DNA of 64,000 bases. Source: Thiocapsa roseilacustris. GTDB lineage: Bacteria; Pseudomonadota; Gammaproteobacteria; Chromatiales; Chromatiaceae. The stretch lies in NCBI RefSeq assembly GCF_041903755.1, contig NZ_JBBWVE010000012.1, positions 104,527 to 168,526 on the forward strand, given 5' to 3'. The notes under the pieces are model-generated. The model was given only the letters and a program-made list of their open reading frames with translations, was not told the DNA's origin and ran no database searches. Both the position numbers and the translations under genes were made by a program. Below are positions 41,108-49,006 of the stretch, piece after piece. The first letter of the stretch is position 1, and the number at the start of each line of letters is the position of its first letter.

Positions 41108-41405
41108 GAGCTCGTCCCGATCGCTCGGCGATAAACTCCAGAAGCGCAAGGATCTTTGATGAAATCATCACTCTTGCCTTGTCAACTCTCGGATCTTCGC
41201 CATCCAGACTCTCCGAGAAAAAAATAATAGATGAAGTTGGTATATCGAACGCCTCGGAATAGCGTTTAAGCAGCGCAAGCGTGGGCGTCTTCTTGCCTGA
41301 CTCGATCTCCGACAAATGCGATTTCGATACGTCTAGTCGATCAGCGAGTTCCTTTTGCGTCATATCGTGAAAAAGACGCATGGTTCGAAGGGCTCGGTTA
41401 ATCAT
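41094..41405 (-). CDS. XRE/Cro-CI family regulator of the retron-like operon
   Basis: A 103-residue protein with an N-terminal helix-turn-helix: 'MTQKELADRLDVSKSHLSEI' then 'ESGKKTPTLALLKRYSEAF'. The last 35 residues ('VDKARVMISSKILALLEFIA') may form a dimerisation helix. Its end overlaps the reverse transcriptase start by 14 bases. Some retron types carry a Cro/CI-type HTH protein as their accessory gene, so it may be part of the toxin-antitoxin-like unit rather than a plain repressor. A palindromic stretch upstream of the operon (41947-41995) is a candidate operator. Confidence 0.8.
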   Translation of the reverse strand: MINRALRTMRLFHDMTQKELADRLDVSKSHLSEIESGKKTPTLALLKRYSEAFDIPTSSIIFFSESLDGEDPRVDKARVMISSKILALLEFIAERSGRAHVEG

Positions 41406-41466
41406 AGTTCACTTTGGGATTGATAAGATGCAGGGCATACGCAAGGTACATATTCGGGCTGGCGGC

Positions 41467-41637
41467 TTAACATTTCAGAAGCTTCAGCAACTCGACGACA
41501 GCTCTTATTAGAAAAACAAGAACCATGCCGAGCTTGATCAGAAGCCTAAGAGTTACCGGATTGCAGAGCCAGCGCAGCCAACTCGTGCGCTCACCGGCAG
41601 TAGGCCGCCCCTGTCGTTCGTCGTGTTCGTTACCCAT
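41467..41637 (-). CDS. Small single-span membrane protein upstream of the XRE-RT pair
   Basis: A 56-residue protein if started at 'MGNEHDERQGRPT' (41637); the frame also allows a start at 41670 (67 aa in total). After a charged N-terminus comes 'SWLRWLCNPVTLRLLIKLG' and a strong hydrophobic helix, 'MVLVFLIRAVVELLKLL', ending in Lys-Cys. A purine-rich 'GGAGGAAA' lies 10-12 bases before 41637. Its position as the first gene of the operon, upstream of XRE and RT, and its toxin-like size and membrane helix suggest an effector. I do not recognise a named family. Confidence 0.5.
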   Translation of the reverse strand: MGNEHDERQGRPTAGERTSWLRWLCNPVTLRLLIKLGMVLVFLIRAVVELLKLLKC

Positions 41638-41681
41638 AAGGAAAATTTCCTCCGTTGCAGTCAACAGCACAATTGCTGTGA

Positions 41682-41895
41682 CCGTCGCCCCAACAGAGGA
41701 CGGAGCACGACAGTTTGTTACCCGAATTGCACTTTAGGCGCGGCTTCGCCGCCGCGCCTAAACGCGACGGACACCGCGGGGCATGGGACCAGGCCCCGCC
41801 GGACTGCCGGCCAGAGGTTGGAAAGGTTGACCCTTCCTCAAGCTACCGGGGTAGCTCAGTGAGTGGCGAGTATCTCCGTTTCGATCACGACTGTG
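41682..41895 (-). ncRNA. Candidate structured RNA (possible retron msr-msd or leader)
   Basis: Downstream of a sigma-70-like promoter and upstream of the operon, five inverted repeats lie in about 200 bases: a perfect 12-bp stem, tttaggcgcggc/gccgcgcctaaa (41733-41762); gctacc/ggtagc (about 41841-41856); a GGAAGG/CCTTTCC-type stem (about 41820-41838); a ggggc/gcccc stem (about 41778-41797); and a 7-bp closing stem, ccgtcgc (41682-41688) with gcgacgg (41764-41770), that encloses the 12-bp hairpin. This is what one expects of a retron RNA, but the conserved branching guanosine and a1/a2 repeats were not established. Confidence 0.4.
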
Positions 41896-41899
41896 GGGA

Positions 41900-41928
41900 A
41901 GTCTAAGGGCCGGAAGTTCTTTAGTCAA
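41900..41928 (-). promoter_or_regulatory. Sigma-70-like promoter reading toward the retron-like operon
   Basis: On the minus strand, 'TTGACT' (41928-41923) and 'TAGACT' (41905-41900) are separated by exactly 17 bases. It is placed to transcribe the structured region, the small membrane gene, XRE and RT. Confidence 0.45.
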
Positions 41929-41946
41929 GAACCAGTTTCGCTCAGA

Positions 41947-41995
41947 GCGATGTAGTTGTATCTACATATGATCACATACCACAAGATATAGTAGT
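41947..41995. repeat. Inverted and direct repeats, candidate operator
   Basis: 'atgtag' and 'ctacat' form an inverted repeat with a 6-base spacer (41950-41967). A 'tgatca' palindrome follows, and the octamer 'gtagttgt' occurs twice (about 41952-41959 and 41991-41998). Located upstream of the promoter at 41900-41928; possible XRE binding site or upstream activator site. Confidence 0.35.
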
Positions 41996-42410
41996 TGTGG
42001 CGACGCTGACGATCTTCCAGGTTCAGTCGTCGCAGCGCTTTCTTTCGGTTCCGATGCCCGCTACCGCTTCGGTGGGCGTCCTATCGCGCCCTATCGTGGA
42101 GAGTCGGGCTGGCGGTGCCGCACAGTCGTATCGCAAAGGAGTCGCAAGCCAACTGATGACCACCTGCGGCTGACTCCAGGAACCGCAGGTCTCCCTGAGT
42201 CAGGACAGATGTCACCTTCGCCAGCAGCCAGATTTCATGTCAGCCCATGCGCCGAGGTCTTGGCCCAGAAGCTGTTTCTCGGCACCCTGATCAGCGAGGG
42301 TCGCCATCCTGCATACTGATAGGATCCGCCGGCCGGGGGGAAGAAGCACCGCTCCCGTTGCTTGGGCGAACCTGCTTCTTTGCGGGTGCCCTGGGCGGGA
42401 CGCGGAACCC
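41996..42410. other. Gap between cargo island and transfer module
   Basis: About 415 bases without a supported gene. Open frames on the minus strand (42212-42529) look like shadows. It is the junction between the defence cargo and the small membrane gene at the end of the leftward tra operon, and could include the border of the inserted cargo, but no direct repeats marking an insertion were found. Confidence 0.35.
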
Positions 42411-42719
42411 CTAAACTCGATCTGAAAAAGCGTCCTCGCCGTAGGAATAACCGGTTGCATCGACGCCACTCGGAGAGTCCATCGGCATTCCGTTCGATGG
42501 GTTGATCCAGAAGTCATCGCTCTGCGCATCGGCCTGCTGTGCGCTCCCGTCCCGCGGGAAGGTCAACCAGAGGGCCACCATCCCGAACAACAACGCCGTG
42601 GTGGCCACGTGCCTGTCGAGCAGGAACATGCCGACGAAACCGCAGGGCACACCGATGATCCACCAGACACGCGACCGCACCGTTTTCAACGCACGCACTA
42701 CGCGCTTGATCCTGTTCAT
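42411..42719 (-). CDS. Small membrane protein at the end of the leftward tra operon
   Basis: A 102-residue protein started at 'MNRIKRVVRALKTV', with 'GGAGG' seven bases upstream. A basic N-terminus is followed by two hydrophobic segments ('VWWIIGVPCGFVGMFLL' and 'VATTALLFGMVALWLTF') and a soluble tail with 'DDFWINPSNGMPM' and 'GVDATGYSYGED'. Short membrane proteins with an 'NP-x-(N/T)G-x-PM...GVD' tail are familiar near tra regions of mobile elements; no function is known. It lies 90 bases downstream of traG and is probably cotranscribed with it. Confidence 0.6.
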   Translation of the reverse strand: MNRIKRVVRALKTVRSRVWWIIGVPCGFVGMFLLDRHVATTALLFGMVALWLTFPRDGSAQQADAQSDDFWINPSNGMPMDSPSGVDATGYSYGEDAFSDRV

Positions 42720-42809
42720 CCCCAACCTCCGATCCGCTCTTGAAACTTCATCGGGACAGTGCCGTGGGGTCGAAGTGAAGAGGCCCTTCAACCTCGACGA
42801 GACGACACT

Positions 42810-45800
42810 TCAGGACCCCGATCGCTCGCGAATCTCACCGAGCATCGCGATCACGACACCGTAATCGATGCGGGCTTTGTTGACACCGTCTTTCTGATAG
42901 AAGCTCTCGTTCGACGCATCCTTGGGTAGCCCGGCCCAGATGCGCGACAAGTTGTGGGCGAAGTCGTGATCGGTGATCCGACCACGCATCCAGCCGCTCA
43001 TATCGGCATCGTTTGCGAGTCGCAATGCCATCCGATCCTGGAGTTGACGGCTGAACAACTCCTCGCCCGTCAACCCCATCCGATCGATCAACCGGTCGAA
43101 GGTGTCCGGAATGATCTGATAGCGACCGATCGCCGAACCTCCGTTTCCGCTCTCCAAGAGTCGACTCTGGAGCGCCCGTACCTCGGAGACCGTCATCCGG
43201 GTCAGGTCGATCTCGTTCTGGTCGGCCTTGCCGAACCAGGCGTTGTAGTTGCCGCGTGATTCGGGTCGGGCCAGCAGATCCAGCACCTCGCCGCGAGGTC
43301 CCGGTGTCACGCTGCGTTCCGTGACCGGGGTTCCGCTTGGCCGGGGAGCGCCGCTCGGTCCATCAGTCTTTTTTTTTGCGCCGATGCCTTGCGTATTGTA
43401 GGTGCCGATCAAGCGCAGATCGCTGTCGTCGCGCGACACCGCCGAGCGTTCGACGAGGTCGGCCACATGTTGACCCCTCGCGCCGCCTCCCGCCTCGTCG
43501 ATGACCGCTTGACGGGCCGCCTGTTGCGCGTCGCTCGGCGCGAAGGCAAACACGGAATTCGTGGCTTCCCGGAACAGGGTCTGCTGGGAATCCGTCAGGC
43601 CGTGGCCGGCAACCTGCTGCAGACGGGCGTCGATCATGGCGCCCCGTGCCTGCGTCCAGCCGACCTCGCCTCCTGCAGCCTCCCGTCCGGCGGCGACCGC
43701 CGCGGAGACATCGCCTCCGCTCGCCAGGGTGGAGCCGAAGGCCTTCGCGGCCGCGACGGTTTGCCCAATGGCAGCACTTGCTCCTGCGCGGGCCAAAGCC
43801 CCCGAGTCCGCAAGCTTCACGAACGTGCCCCCGACTTCGTTGTGGACGGCCTGCGCTGCCGGGCGCGGCAAGATCGCACGCCGGTCGATCTCCGCCCCGA
43901 TGCGCTCGCGCACCTGCTCGCGCACCTGATCCTGTCTGGCGGCAAGGCCCTCTGCTGCCGACTCGCGGTTGGCGGCGTGGAAGTTGTCGGCGGCACTTGG
44001 CCGATACCGGGTTTCAACCGAACGCCCGTGCGCCTCGATGTCGCCACGCAGGCCTGCGACGTTCTCGCGAGGATCCCGCACATCGCCGTTTTCCACAGCG
44101 CCTCGAGCGGCGCCGAAGCGCGGAGCGGACTCGCGCAGATCATCGTTGCCGTGCGGGTTCACCGAAGGCGCGTGTGTTCCGAAGGTGTCCGCCAGAATGC
44201 CGTACCCGGCCTCCTTCGCGCTCTGCGCCTCCGCGGGGGTGAATCGCCGCAAGGTCGTTCCGTCCGCATGCCCGATCAACAGCGCGACACCGGCCGCAGC
44301 GCTCGCCGCGTCGCGGTTCAGGTTGCGGGCGTAAGCCCATGAGCCCGAGAGTTGCTGGTGATCCCCGGTCAGATTGCGCCGGTCGATTTCCCGGTGCAGC
44401 CGATCCATGAGCTCCGGATCGTTGGAAATCGCATTGCCGATCTCGGCGGCGCCGTAGGTACCCATGGCCCCGTAGCGGCGCGCCAAGGACTGCTCGCGTT
44501 CCAGCGAACGCGAGGAGGAGACCACATCGGCTGCGTCCTTCTCCAACCGCGCGCTTTCGTCGCTGGAGAGCCGCTCCGCGAAGACGTTGCGGCTGCCGGA
44601 TTGGGAGTCGGCGCGGATTGATTCGGCAAGACGCGCCTCGAAACCGGAATCGCCCGAGACACGGCGCGCGATATCGGTCGCCATGGTGTCGGCGACCTGC
44701 TCGGACACATTGTATTGGCTGCGCAGTTGGGTGCCGATATCGCCCGCCAGCGCAGCCTGGCCCGCACCCGTGCGGCCTTTCGCCGCGACGGCTCCGGCAA
44801 TGATCCCCGCCATCTGCTGCGTGCTGACGCCGCTGCTCTCATACTTGTCCGTGAACCCCCGCGCCTCGCTCATGATCGCGCGATCCGTCGCACTCCCTGT
44901 CGCCCCGTAGTCCCAGTTCATGGACCGTGAGGCAAAGGACTCGCCGGACCTCGACGCCGACGCAGTCGCAGTGCCGGCCAGCGAGGAGGAGAACCGCGTG
45001 CTCGCCTGTGCCACCGACTGCGCGCTGGATCGCAGGCTGGTTTGCAGGCTCCCGCCGACATCCGCCGACCAGAGCACGGAATTGGCGTTCGGCGTCGTCG
45101 TACCGGTGAGCGGGGCATGGGTCTTGAGCGACCCCATCGACAGGGCGGCCGCGGGGTTCACCGCATCGGGGCTCGCGATCTTCTCGTTGATGTGGTCGCC
45201 GCCTTGCAGGCGTCCGGCCAAATGGGTCGCGGTGACCGCCGAGCCGTAGATCAGCATCAAGGAGATCGCCGGCGTGCTCGCCGCGAGCATCCCGCCGACC
45301 CCGAGATAATCCGAGAGGATGAAGTCGAGCTTCCACAACGCGAAGATCGAGGGCAGCTCCAGGTTGCCCATCCCGGCATTGCGCAGGGCGTCGAGTTTGC
45401 CTTGGGTCGTCAGGATAATGTAGAGGTTGATCACGGCGAGGATCGGCTGCCAGAGCTGGATCCAGAGGCCGAACAGCAGGTACTTGCCGATCATCCGGAT
45501 GCCGATGGTGCCGAGCCCGACGGCGAAGACCATCAGCGGGGAGACGGCGAACAGGAACGCCTCGAAGAAGGTCATCATGGGGCGCACGATACGCGCGAAG
45601 AGGGTCTCCTCGGCGGCCCATTGGGTGTTGCGCTGCTGGGCCGCCTGGGTGATGGTCGCGGCGGTTTCCCAGCGCCCGAGCTCCTCCCACACCTGCGCCT
45701 CGCCCTTGGGCAGGACGCTCGCCGCCACCGACATCACCATGTAGTTCTGCGCATCCACCCCGGCGCCGGCGACGGCATCCAGAGCGGTCTGCACGGCGTT

Positions 45801-46562
45801 GTCCACCTCCCCGGCCTGCACGGCGAGGGTCGCCGCCAGCGAGCCGCGCAACGCCGGCAGGAACTCGGTGGTGGTGTAGGCGGACAGATCCGCCCAGGCA
45901 TCGTCGCATTCCTTCACCGTCGGGGCCCCGCCCAACCACAGCTCGGTGGTCGGCATCGGATTGGCCACGGCCAGGGCGCCGGTCCAGCTCGGATCGCGCA
46001 GCACGCTGTCCAGGGAGCGCTGTCCGGTGTCGACCTCGTAGAGCACGCACTCGGCAATGTAATTGACGAAGGAACGCTCGATGTCGGCGCCCGGCGTCGG
46101 GCTGTTGGCCGCACCGAGCCGCGCGCGCGAGAGGGTGCCCGCACGCACGCTCTGCAGGATCTGCAGGGGTGCGGCGAACCCGTAATCGGTCATCGCCGGG
46201 GTGGAGAACGCCTGCTCGAAGAGCCGGGTGACGCCGTACCCCACCTGCGAGAGCGCCGAGCCCACGGCGGCCACGCCCAAGGGGACGTTGTCGACCCGGT
46301 GCACGGCTCCGGAGTAGAGGTCCTCCACGCTCACCCGTGCGCTCGGACCGAACATGCCCAGGTAGATGACCAGCGCGATCAGCATCTGCTGGTACTGAGG
46401 TGCGCGCGCCTGCACCAGGCCCTGAAAGGTCACCAGGATGACGCCGATCAGGAAGCCGACCCCGGCGAGCTGGCTCATGTGGCCGGTGCCCATGAGCATG
46501 GCCACCGCATTGAGGACCGCCGCGAGGTAGGCGGCGTCGCCGATGGAATAGATTTCGAACAT
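42810..46562 (-). CDS. traG: Conjugal transfer protein TraG with C-terminal muramidase-like domain
   Basis: A 1250-residue protein. The first 450 residues contain several membrane segments ('MLMGTGHMSQLAGVGFLIG', 'FLFAVSPLMVFAVGLGTIG', 'LFGLWIQLWQPILAVINLY') as in TraG_N of F-type systems, which has roles in pilus assembly and mating-pair stabilisation. Residues about 480-1080 are a long polar, Ala/Gln/Arg-rich region with many short helices, facing the periplasm. The last 150 residues form a separate domain, 'LLARPESRGNYNAWFGKADQ' and 'GGSAIGRYQIIPDTFDRLID', which resembles phage lysozyme/transglycosylase-type muramidases with a Glu in 'ESRGNYNA'. TraG of SXT and F lacks such an enzyme domain as far as I know. 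It starts 15 bases after the traH stop. Confidence 0.85.
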   Translation of the reverse strand: MFEIYSIGDAAYLAAVLNAVAMLMGTGHMSQLAGVGFLIGVILVTFQGLVQARAPQYQQMLIALVIYLGMFGPSARVSVEDLYSGAVHRVDNVPLGVAAVGSALSQVGYGVTRLFEQAFSTPAMTDYGFAAPLQILQSVRAGTLSRARLGAANSPTPGADIERSFVNYIAECVLYEVDTGQRSLDSVLRDPSWTGALAVANPMPTTELWLGGAPTVKECDDAWADLSAYTTTEFLPALRGSLAATLAVQAGEVDNAVQTALDAVAGAGVDAQNYMVMSVAASVLPKGEAQVWEELGRWETAATITQAAQQRNTQWAAEETLFARIVRPMMTFFEAFLFAVSPLMVFAVGLGTIGIRMIGKYLLFGLWIQLWQPILAVINLYIILTTQGKLDALRNAGMGNLELPSIFALWKLDFILSDYLGVGGMLAASTPAISLMLIYGSAVTATHLAGRLQGGDHINEKIASPDAVNPAAALSMGSLKTHAPLTGTTTPNANSVLWSADVGGSLQTSLRSSAQSVAQASTRFSSSLAGTATASASRSGESFASRSMNWDYGATGSATDRAIMSEARGFTDKYESSGVSTQQMAGIIAGAVAAKGRTGAGQAALAGDIGTQLRSQYNVSEQVADTMATDIARRVSGDSGFEARLAESIRADSQSGSRNVFAERLSSDESARLEKDAADVVSSSRSLEREQSLARRYGAMGTYGAAEIGNAISNDPELMDRLHREIDRRNLTGDHQQLSGSWAYARNLNRDAASAAAGVALLIGHADGTTLRRFTPAEAQSAKEAGYGILADTFGTHAPSVNPHGNDDLRESAPRFGAARGAVENGDVRDPRENVAGLRGDIEAHGRSVETRYRPSAADNFHAANRESAAEGLAARQDQVREQVRERIGAEIDRRAILPRPAAQAVHNEVGGTFVKLADSGALARAGASAAIGQTVAAAKAFGSTLASGGDVSAAVAAGREAAGGEVGWTQARGAMIDARLQQVAGHGLTDSQQTLFREATNSVFAFAPSDAQQAARQAVIDEAGGGARGQHVADLVERSAVSRDDSDLRLIGTYNTQGIGAKKKTDGPSGAPRPSGTPVTERSVTPGPRGEVLDLLARPESRGNYNAWFGKADQNEIDLTRMTVSEVRALQSRLLESGNGGSAIGRYQIIPDTFDRLIDRMGLTGEELFSRQLQDRMALRLANDADMSGWMRGRITDHDFAHNLSRIWAGLPKDASNESFYQKDGVNKARIDYGVVIAMLGEIRERSGS

Positions 46563-46577
46563 GGAAGCCGCCGTGCC

Positions 46578-48020
46578 TCAGCGTTGGTCGGGGGTGGACT
46601 CGGCCCGGCCCTTCACTTGGGCGGACAAGTCTTGGTAGTAGGCAAGCAGGGTCTGGGCGTTGCCGTAGCGCTCGGCGAGGACGGCGTATTCGCGATACAC
46701 CTGCTCGCGGGCGCCCTTGATCTGCTCGGCGACCTTGGCGGTGTAGGCGCTTCCACCCATCGCGAGTGCGCTCTCCGCGGCACGCAGCAGGTCGGACATG
46801 ATCAGCTGGGCCATTTCCAGCGCGATCACCGGGGCCGCCTGCTTGGCGAAGATCCGCGCCAGACCCGCGTCGTGACGGGCGAGGTTGCGCAGCTGTGCCC
46901 CGATGCCGTTGGGGGCGAGCTCCATGAAGGCTTGTTCGCGGGCGGTCGGTGCGCTCGCGCCCAGACGAAACTTCTGCACCAGACCGACGCTGCCCGCGAC
47001 GTTCGGATCGCCCAGCAGCAGATGATCGGTGTACTGCACCAACCCCACGGTCTGGGTATCGGCGATCACGCTCGGCGCCATGCAGCCGTTGACCGCGGTG
47101 TCGTTGCAGCTGTAGCGCCGCACGACATGGTTGACGGTGCTCTGACCGGGCCCGGTGTCCTCGTGCGCGCTGCTGCCCCAGAGCAGATCGCGCACGCTCA
47201 TGAGGTTGCCCGGCAGCGGGGTGACCCGGAAGTTGTCCCCGGCCCCGTCGGGCGCGGGCTCGGGCGGACCGAGAATGACCGAGCCGGTCACGCTCATGAT
47301 GGCTTCGAGCAGGGCATCGTCGCCGCCGACGAACCAGCCGGCCGCGCCTTGACGTTTGAGCGCCTGCCAGACCAGATTGCCCTGCAGATCGGCCTCGGCG
47401 CGCTGCTCCTCGGTCAGGTTGTTCGCGACCTGGTTCACCGGGCTTTCCCCGGAGGTCAGGCTGCGGGTCTCGAAGACGTCGCCGAAGCCCTTCACCATCG
47501 CCACCAGCGAGGTGTTGTCCTTGTGCTGCACGTCGAAGGCGCTCGCCACGTCGTTGACCAGACCCTTGGCGAGCTGGCAGGAGTTGGCGTAGCCCTGATT
47601 GAGCGCCTGGAGCTTGCGCTGCAGCGACTCCATGACCTCGACACAGGTCGGGCACATGGCGGTCAGGGCGACCTCGAAGGCGTAGCCGGTCGCGTTCGCC
47701 GCAATCGAGCGCATCAGTTGTTGGAACTGATCGGAGGAGATGAAGCTGAAGGAGCCGGCGAACATGTCGATGCCCCCGCAGCCGGCCTCGAAGGACGGCG
47801 GCACGACATGCCAGAGCGACTCGCTCATGAGGCGATTGCGGTTCACCACCGACCCGCCCGAGAAGGCGCCGCGGCGCTGCCCCATGTGCGCGGAGGGGTT
47901 GGTGAGATTGACCATGCTGTCGAACATGACGCTCGACTGGGTGGCGATGCCGGCCGCCTCGACGGCGGGTGTCGCCGTCACGGCGATCAGGACAAGGGTC
48001 GGTGCGAATCGCATCTTCAT
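46578..48020 (-). CDS. traH: Conjugal transfer pilus assembly protein TraH
   Basis: A 480-residue protein with a signal peptide ('MKMRFAPTLVLIAVTATPAVEAA'-like, cut near AxA). Family marks include 'GAFSGGSVVNRNRL', 'PSFEAGCGGIDMFAGSFSFI', 'CPTCVEVMESLQRKLQ' and 'ANSCQLAKGLVNDV', with the paired Cys that form disulfides in TraH. TraH is a periplasmic/outer-membrane-linked protein for F-type pilus extension and mating-pair formation, working with TraF and TraG. The start is taken as ATG 48020, which overlaps the traF stop by four bases; a longer frame upstream lacks signal-peptide logic. Order traF-traH-traG is as in SXT and F. Confidence 0.9.
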   Translation of the reverse strand: MKMRFAPTLVLIAVTATPAVEAAGIATQSSVMFDSMVNLTNPSAHMGQRRGAFSGGSVVNRNRLMSESLWHVVPPSFEAGCGGIDMFAGSFSFISSDQFQQLMRSIAANATGYAFEVALTAMCPTCVEVMESLQRKLQALNQGYANSCQLAKGLVNDVASAFDVQHKDNTSLVAMVKGFGDVFETRSLTSGESPVNQVANNLTEEQRAEADLQGNLVWQALKRQGAAGWFVGGDDALLEAIMSVTGSVILGPPEPAPDGAGDNFRVTPLPGNLMSVRDLLWGSSAHEDTGPGQSTVNHVVRRYSCNDTAVNGCMAPSVIADTQTVGLVQYTDHLLLGDPNVAGSVGLVQKFRLGASAPTAREQAFMELAPNGIGAQLRNLARHDAGLARIFAKQAAPVIALEMAQLIMSDLLRAAESALAMGGSAYTAKVAEQIKGAREQVYREYAVLAERYGNAQTLLAYYQDLSAQVKGRAESTPDQR

Positions 48021-49006
48021 CGGGTGGCCTGACTGGAATCGGATCGGGTGTCGGGAAGAACGGTGGCGCGCAGTGCCTCGAGCAAGGCGGTCGGGTCCTC
48101 GGGGAGTGCGGCGAGGGTCGCGGCAGTGCTGCGCGCATCGGCCGGACCCGATCGGATGCGGCTCGCCTCGGCTTCGGTGACCCAACCGGCCTGGACGGCG
48201 GCGAGGACGATGCGATCGCGCAGCTGGGCGAGCGAAAGCAGTCCCTGGGCGATCGGCGCCAGCGCGCCCTGATCCGGGCGGGCGAGGAACATCGCCGGGG
48301 TGGAGATCACGCCCAGCGCCTCGGCCTGACCGCGGTCGATCTGGAAGGCGGGAAACGTCCCGTCCGCAAGGCCCGCCCCGTCGAGCGACACCGCCAGCAC
48401 CGTAAAGCCGTAGCGCTGCGCGAGGGCCTCCAGGAGCGGTGCCTGCGCATCGCAATAGGGACAGTCCGAGCGGAAGAAGAACCAGAGCGCGGTCTCCCCG
48501 GCGAGGCGTTCGAGCAGCGCATCGCCGGCAGCGCTCGCCTGTTTGTCGGCCAGATTCGCCCCGAAGTTGGCGGTGGGTCGGCGGGTGATCTCGTCGAGGA
48601 CGGGATCGCCCTGCACCACGCGCTCGGACACCCGGGCGAACCGCGAGGACTTGTCCATCGCGATGCGCTGCAGGTGCAGGTAGACCGCCACGTTCTCGGG
48701 GGACGGATCGTCGATGGCGCGGTCGCGGTAGGTGTCCAGGTGCTCGCGGAACCATTGGGCGGACAGCGGCGCCGGCGCCCGGATCGGTTCCGGCGCCGGC
48801 CGTGACGCCGCGACGGGTTCGGACGGCGTCTCCTCGATGGGCTTTGGAGGCTGCTCCGTGATCGGCGCAGGGACCGGCGGCTCCCGATACCAGAACCAGC
48901 CTTCGGCATCGCGCGCGTAGAAGCCGCCCGCGGGAGCCGCCGGCGTCGGCGCGGCCGTCAGCGCGACCAGGAGGCCCGCGGCGAGGGCGTCAGCGCGAGG
49001 TCGCAT
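48017..49006 (-). CDS. traF: Thioredoxin-like conjugal transfer protein TraF
   Basis: A 329-residue protein with an N-terminal signal peptide ('LAAGLLVALTAAPTPAAP') followed by 'GGFYARDAEGWFWYREPP', the typical first conserved patch of TraF, and a Pro-rich linker. The C-terminal thioredoxin fold shows 'WFFFRSDCPYCDAQAPLLEA', with an intact CxxC, and the cis-Pro in 'VISTPAMFLA'. TraF assists disulfide formation in TraH, TraU and other pilus proteins. The start at 'MRPRADALAA' (49006) is chosen because the signal peptide begins there; it overlaps the FlhC-like gene by 17 bases. Its stop overlaps the traH start. Confidence 0.85.
   Translation of the reverse strand: MRPRADALAAGLLVALTAAPTPAAPAGGFYARDAEGWFWYREPPVPAPITEQPPKPIEETPSEPVAASRPAPEPIRAPAPLSAQWFREHLDTYRDRAIDDPSPENVAVYLHLQRIAMDKSSRFARVSERVVQGDPVLDEITRRPTANFGANLADKQASAAGDALLERLAGETALWFFFRSDCPYCDAQAPLLEALAQRYGFTVLAVSLDGAGLADGTFPAFQIDRGQAEALGVISTPAMFLARPDQGALAPIAQGLLSLAQLRDRIVLAAVQAGWVTEAEASRIRSGPADARSTAATLAALPEDPTALLEALRATVLPDTRSDSSQATR

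Noticed and set aside
41773..41803. A further copy of the module leader on the plus strand ('cgcggggc...gccccgcc')
   Set aside because: Shares only the GC hairpin; no ribosome binding site, complementary segment or start codon follows.
41848..41890. tRNA-like stretch ('ggtagctcagtgag' and 'tttcgatcacg')
   Set aside because: Looks like D- and T-arm consensus, but no acceptor or anticodon stem can be formed; the gctacc/ggtagc hairpin explains it better.
42212..42529. 105-codon minus-strand frame
   Set aside because: Overlaps the better-supported small membrane gene (42411-42719) in another frame and lacks features.
44839..48138. Long frames of 1099 (minus) and 996 (plus) codons overlapping traG/traH
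   Set aside because: Low-complexity Arg/Gly/Ala composition and no motifs; both conflict with traG and traH, which show clear family patterns.
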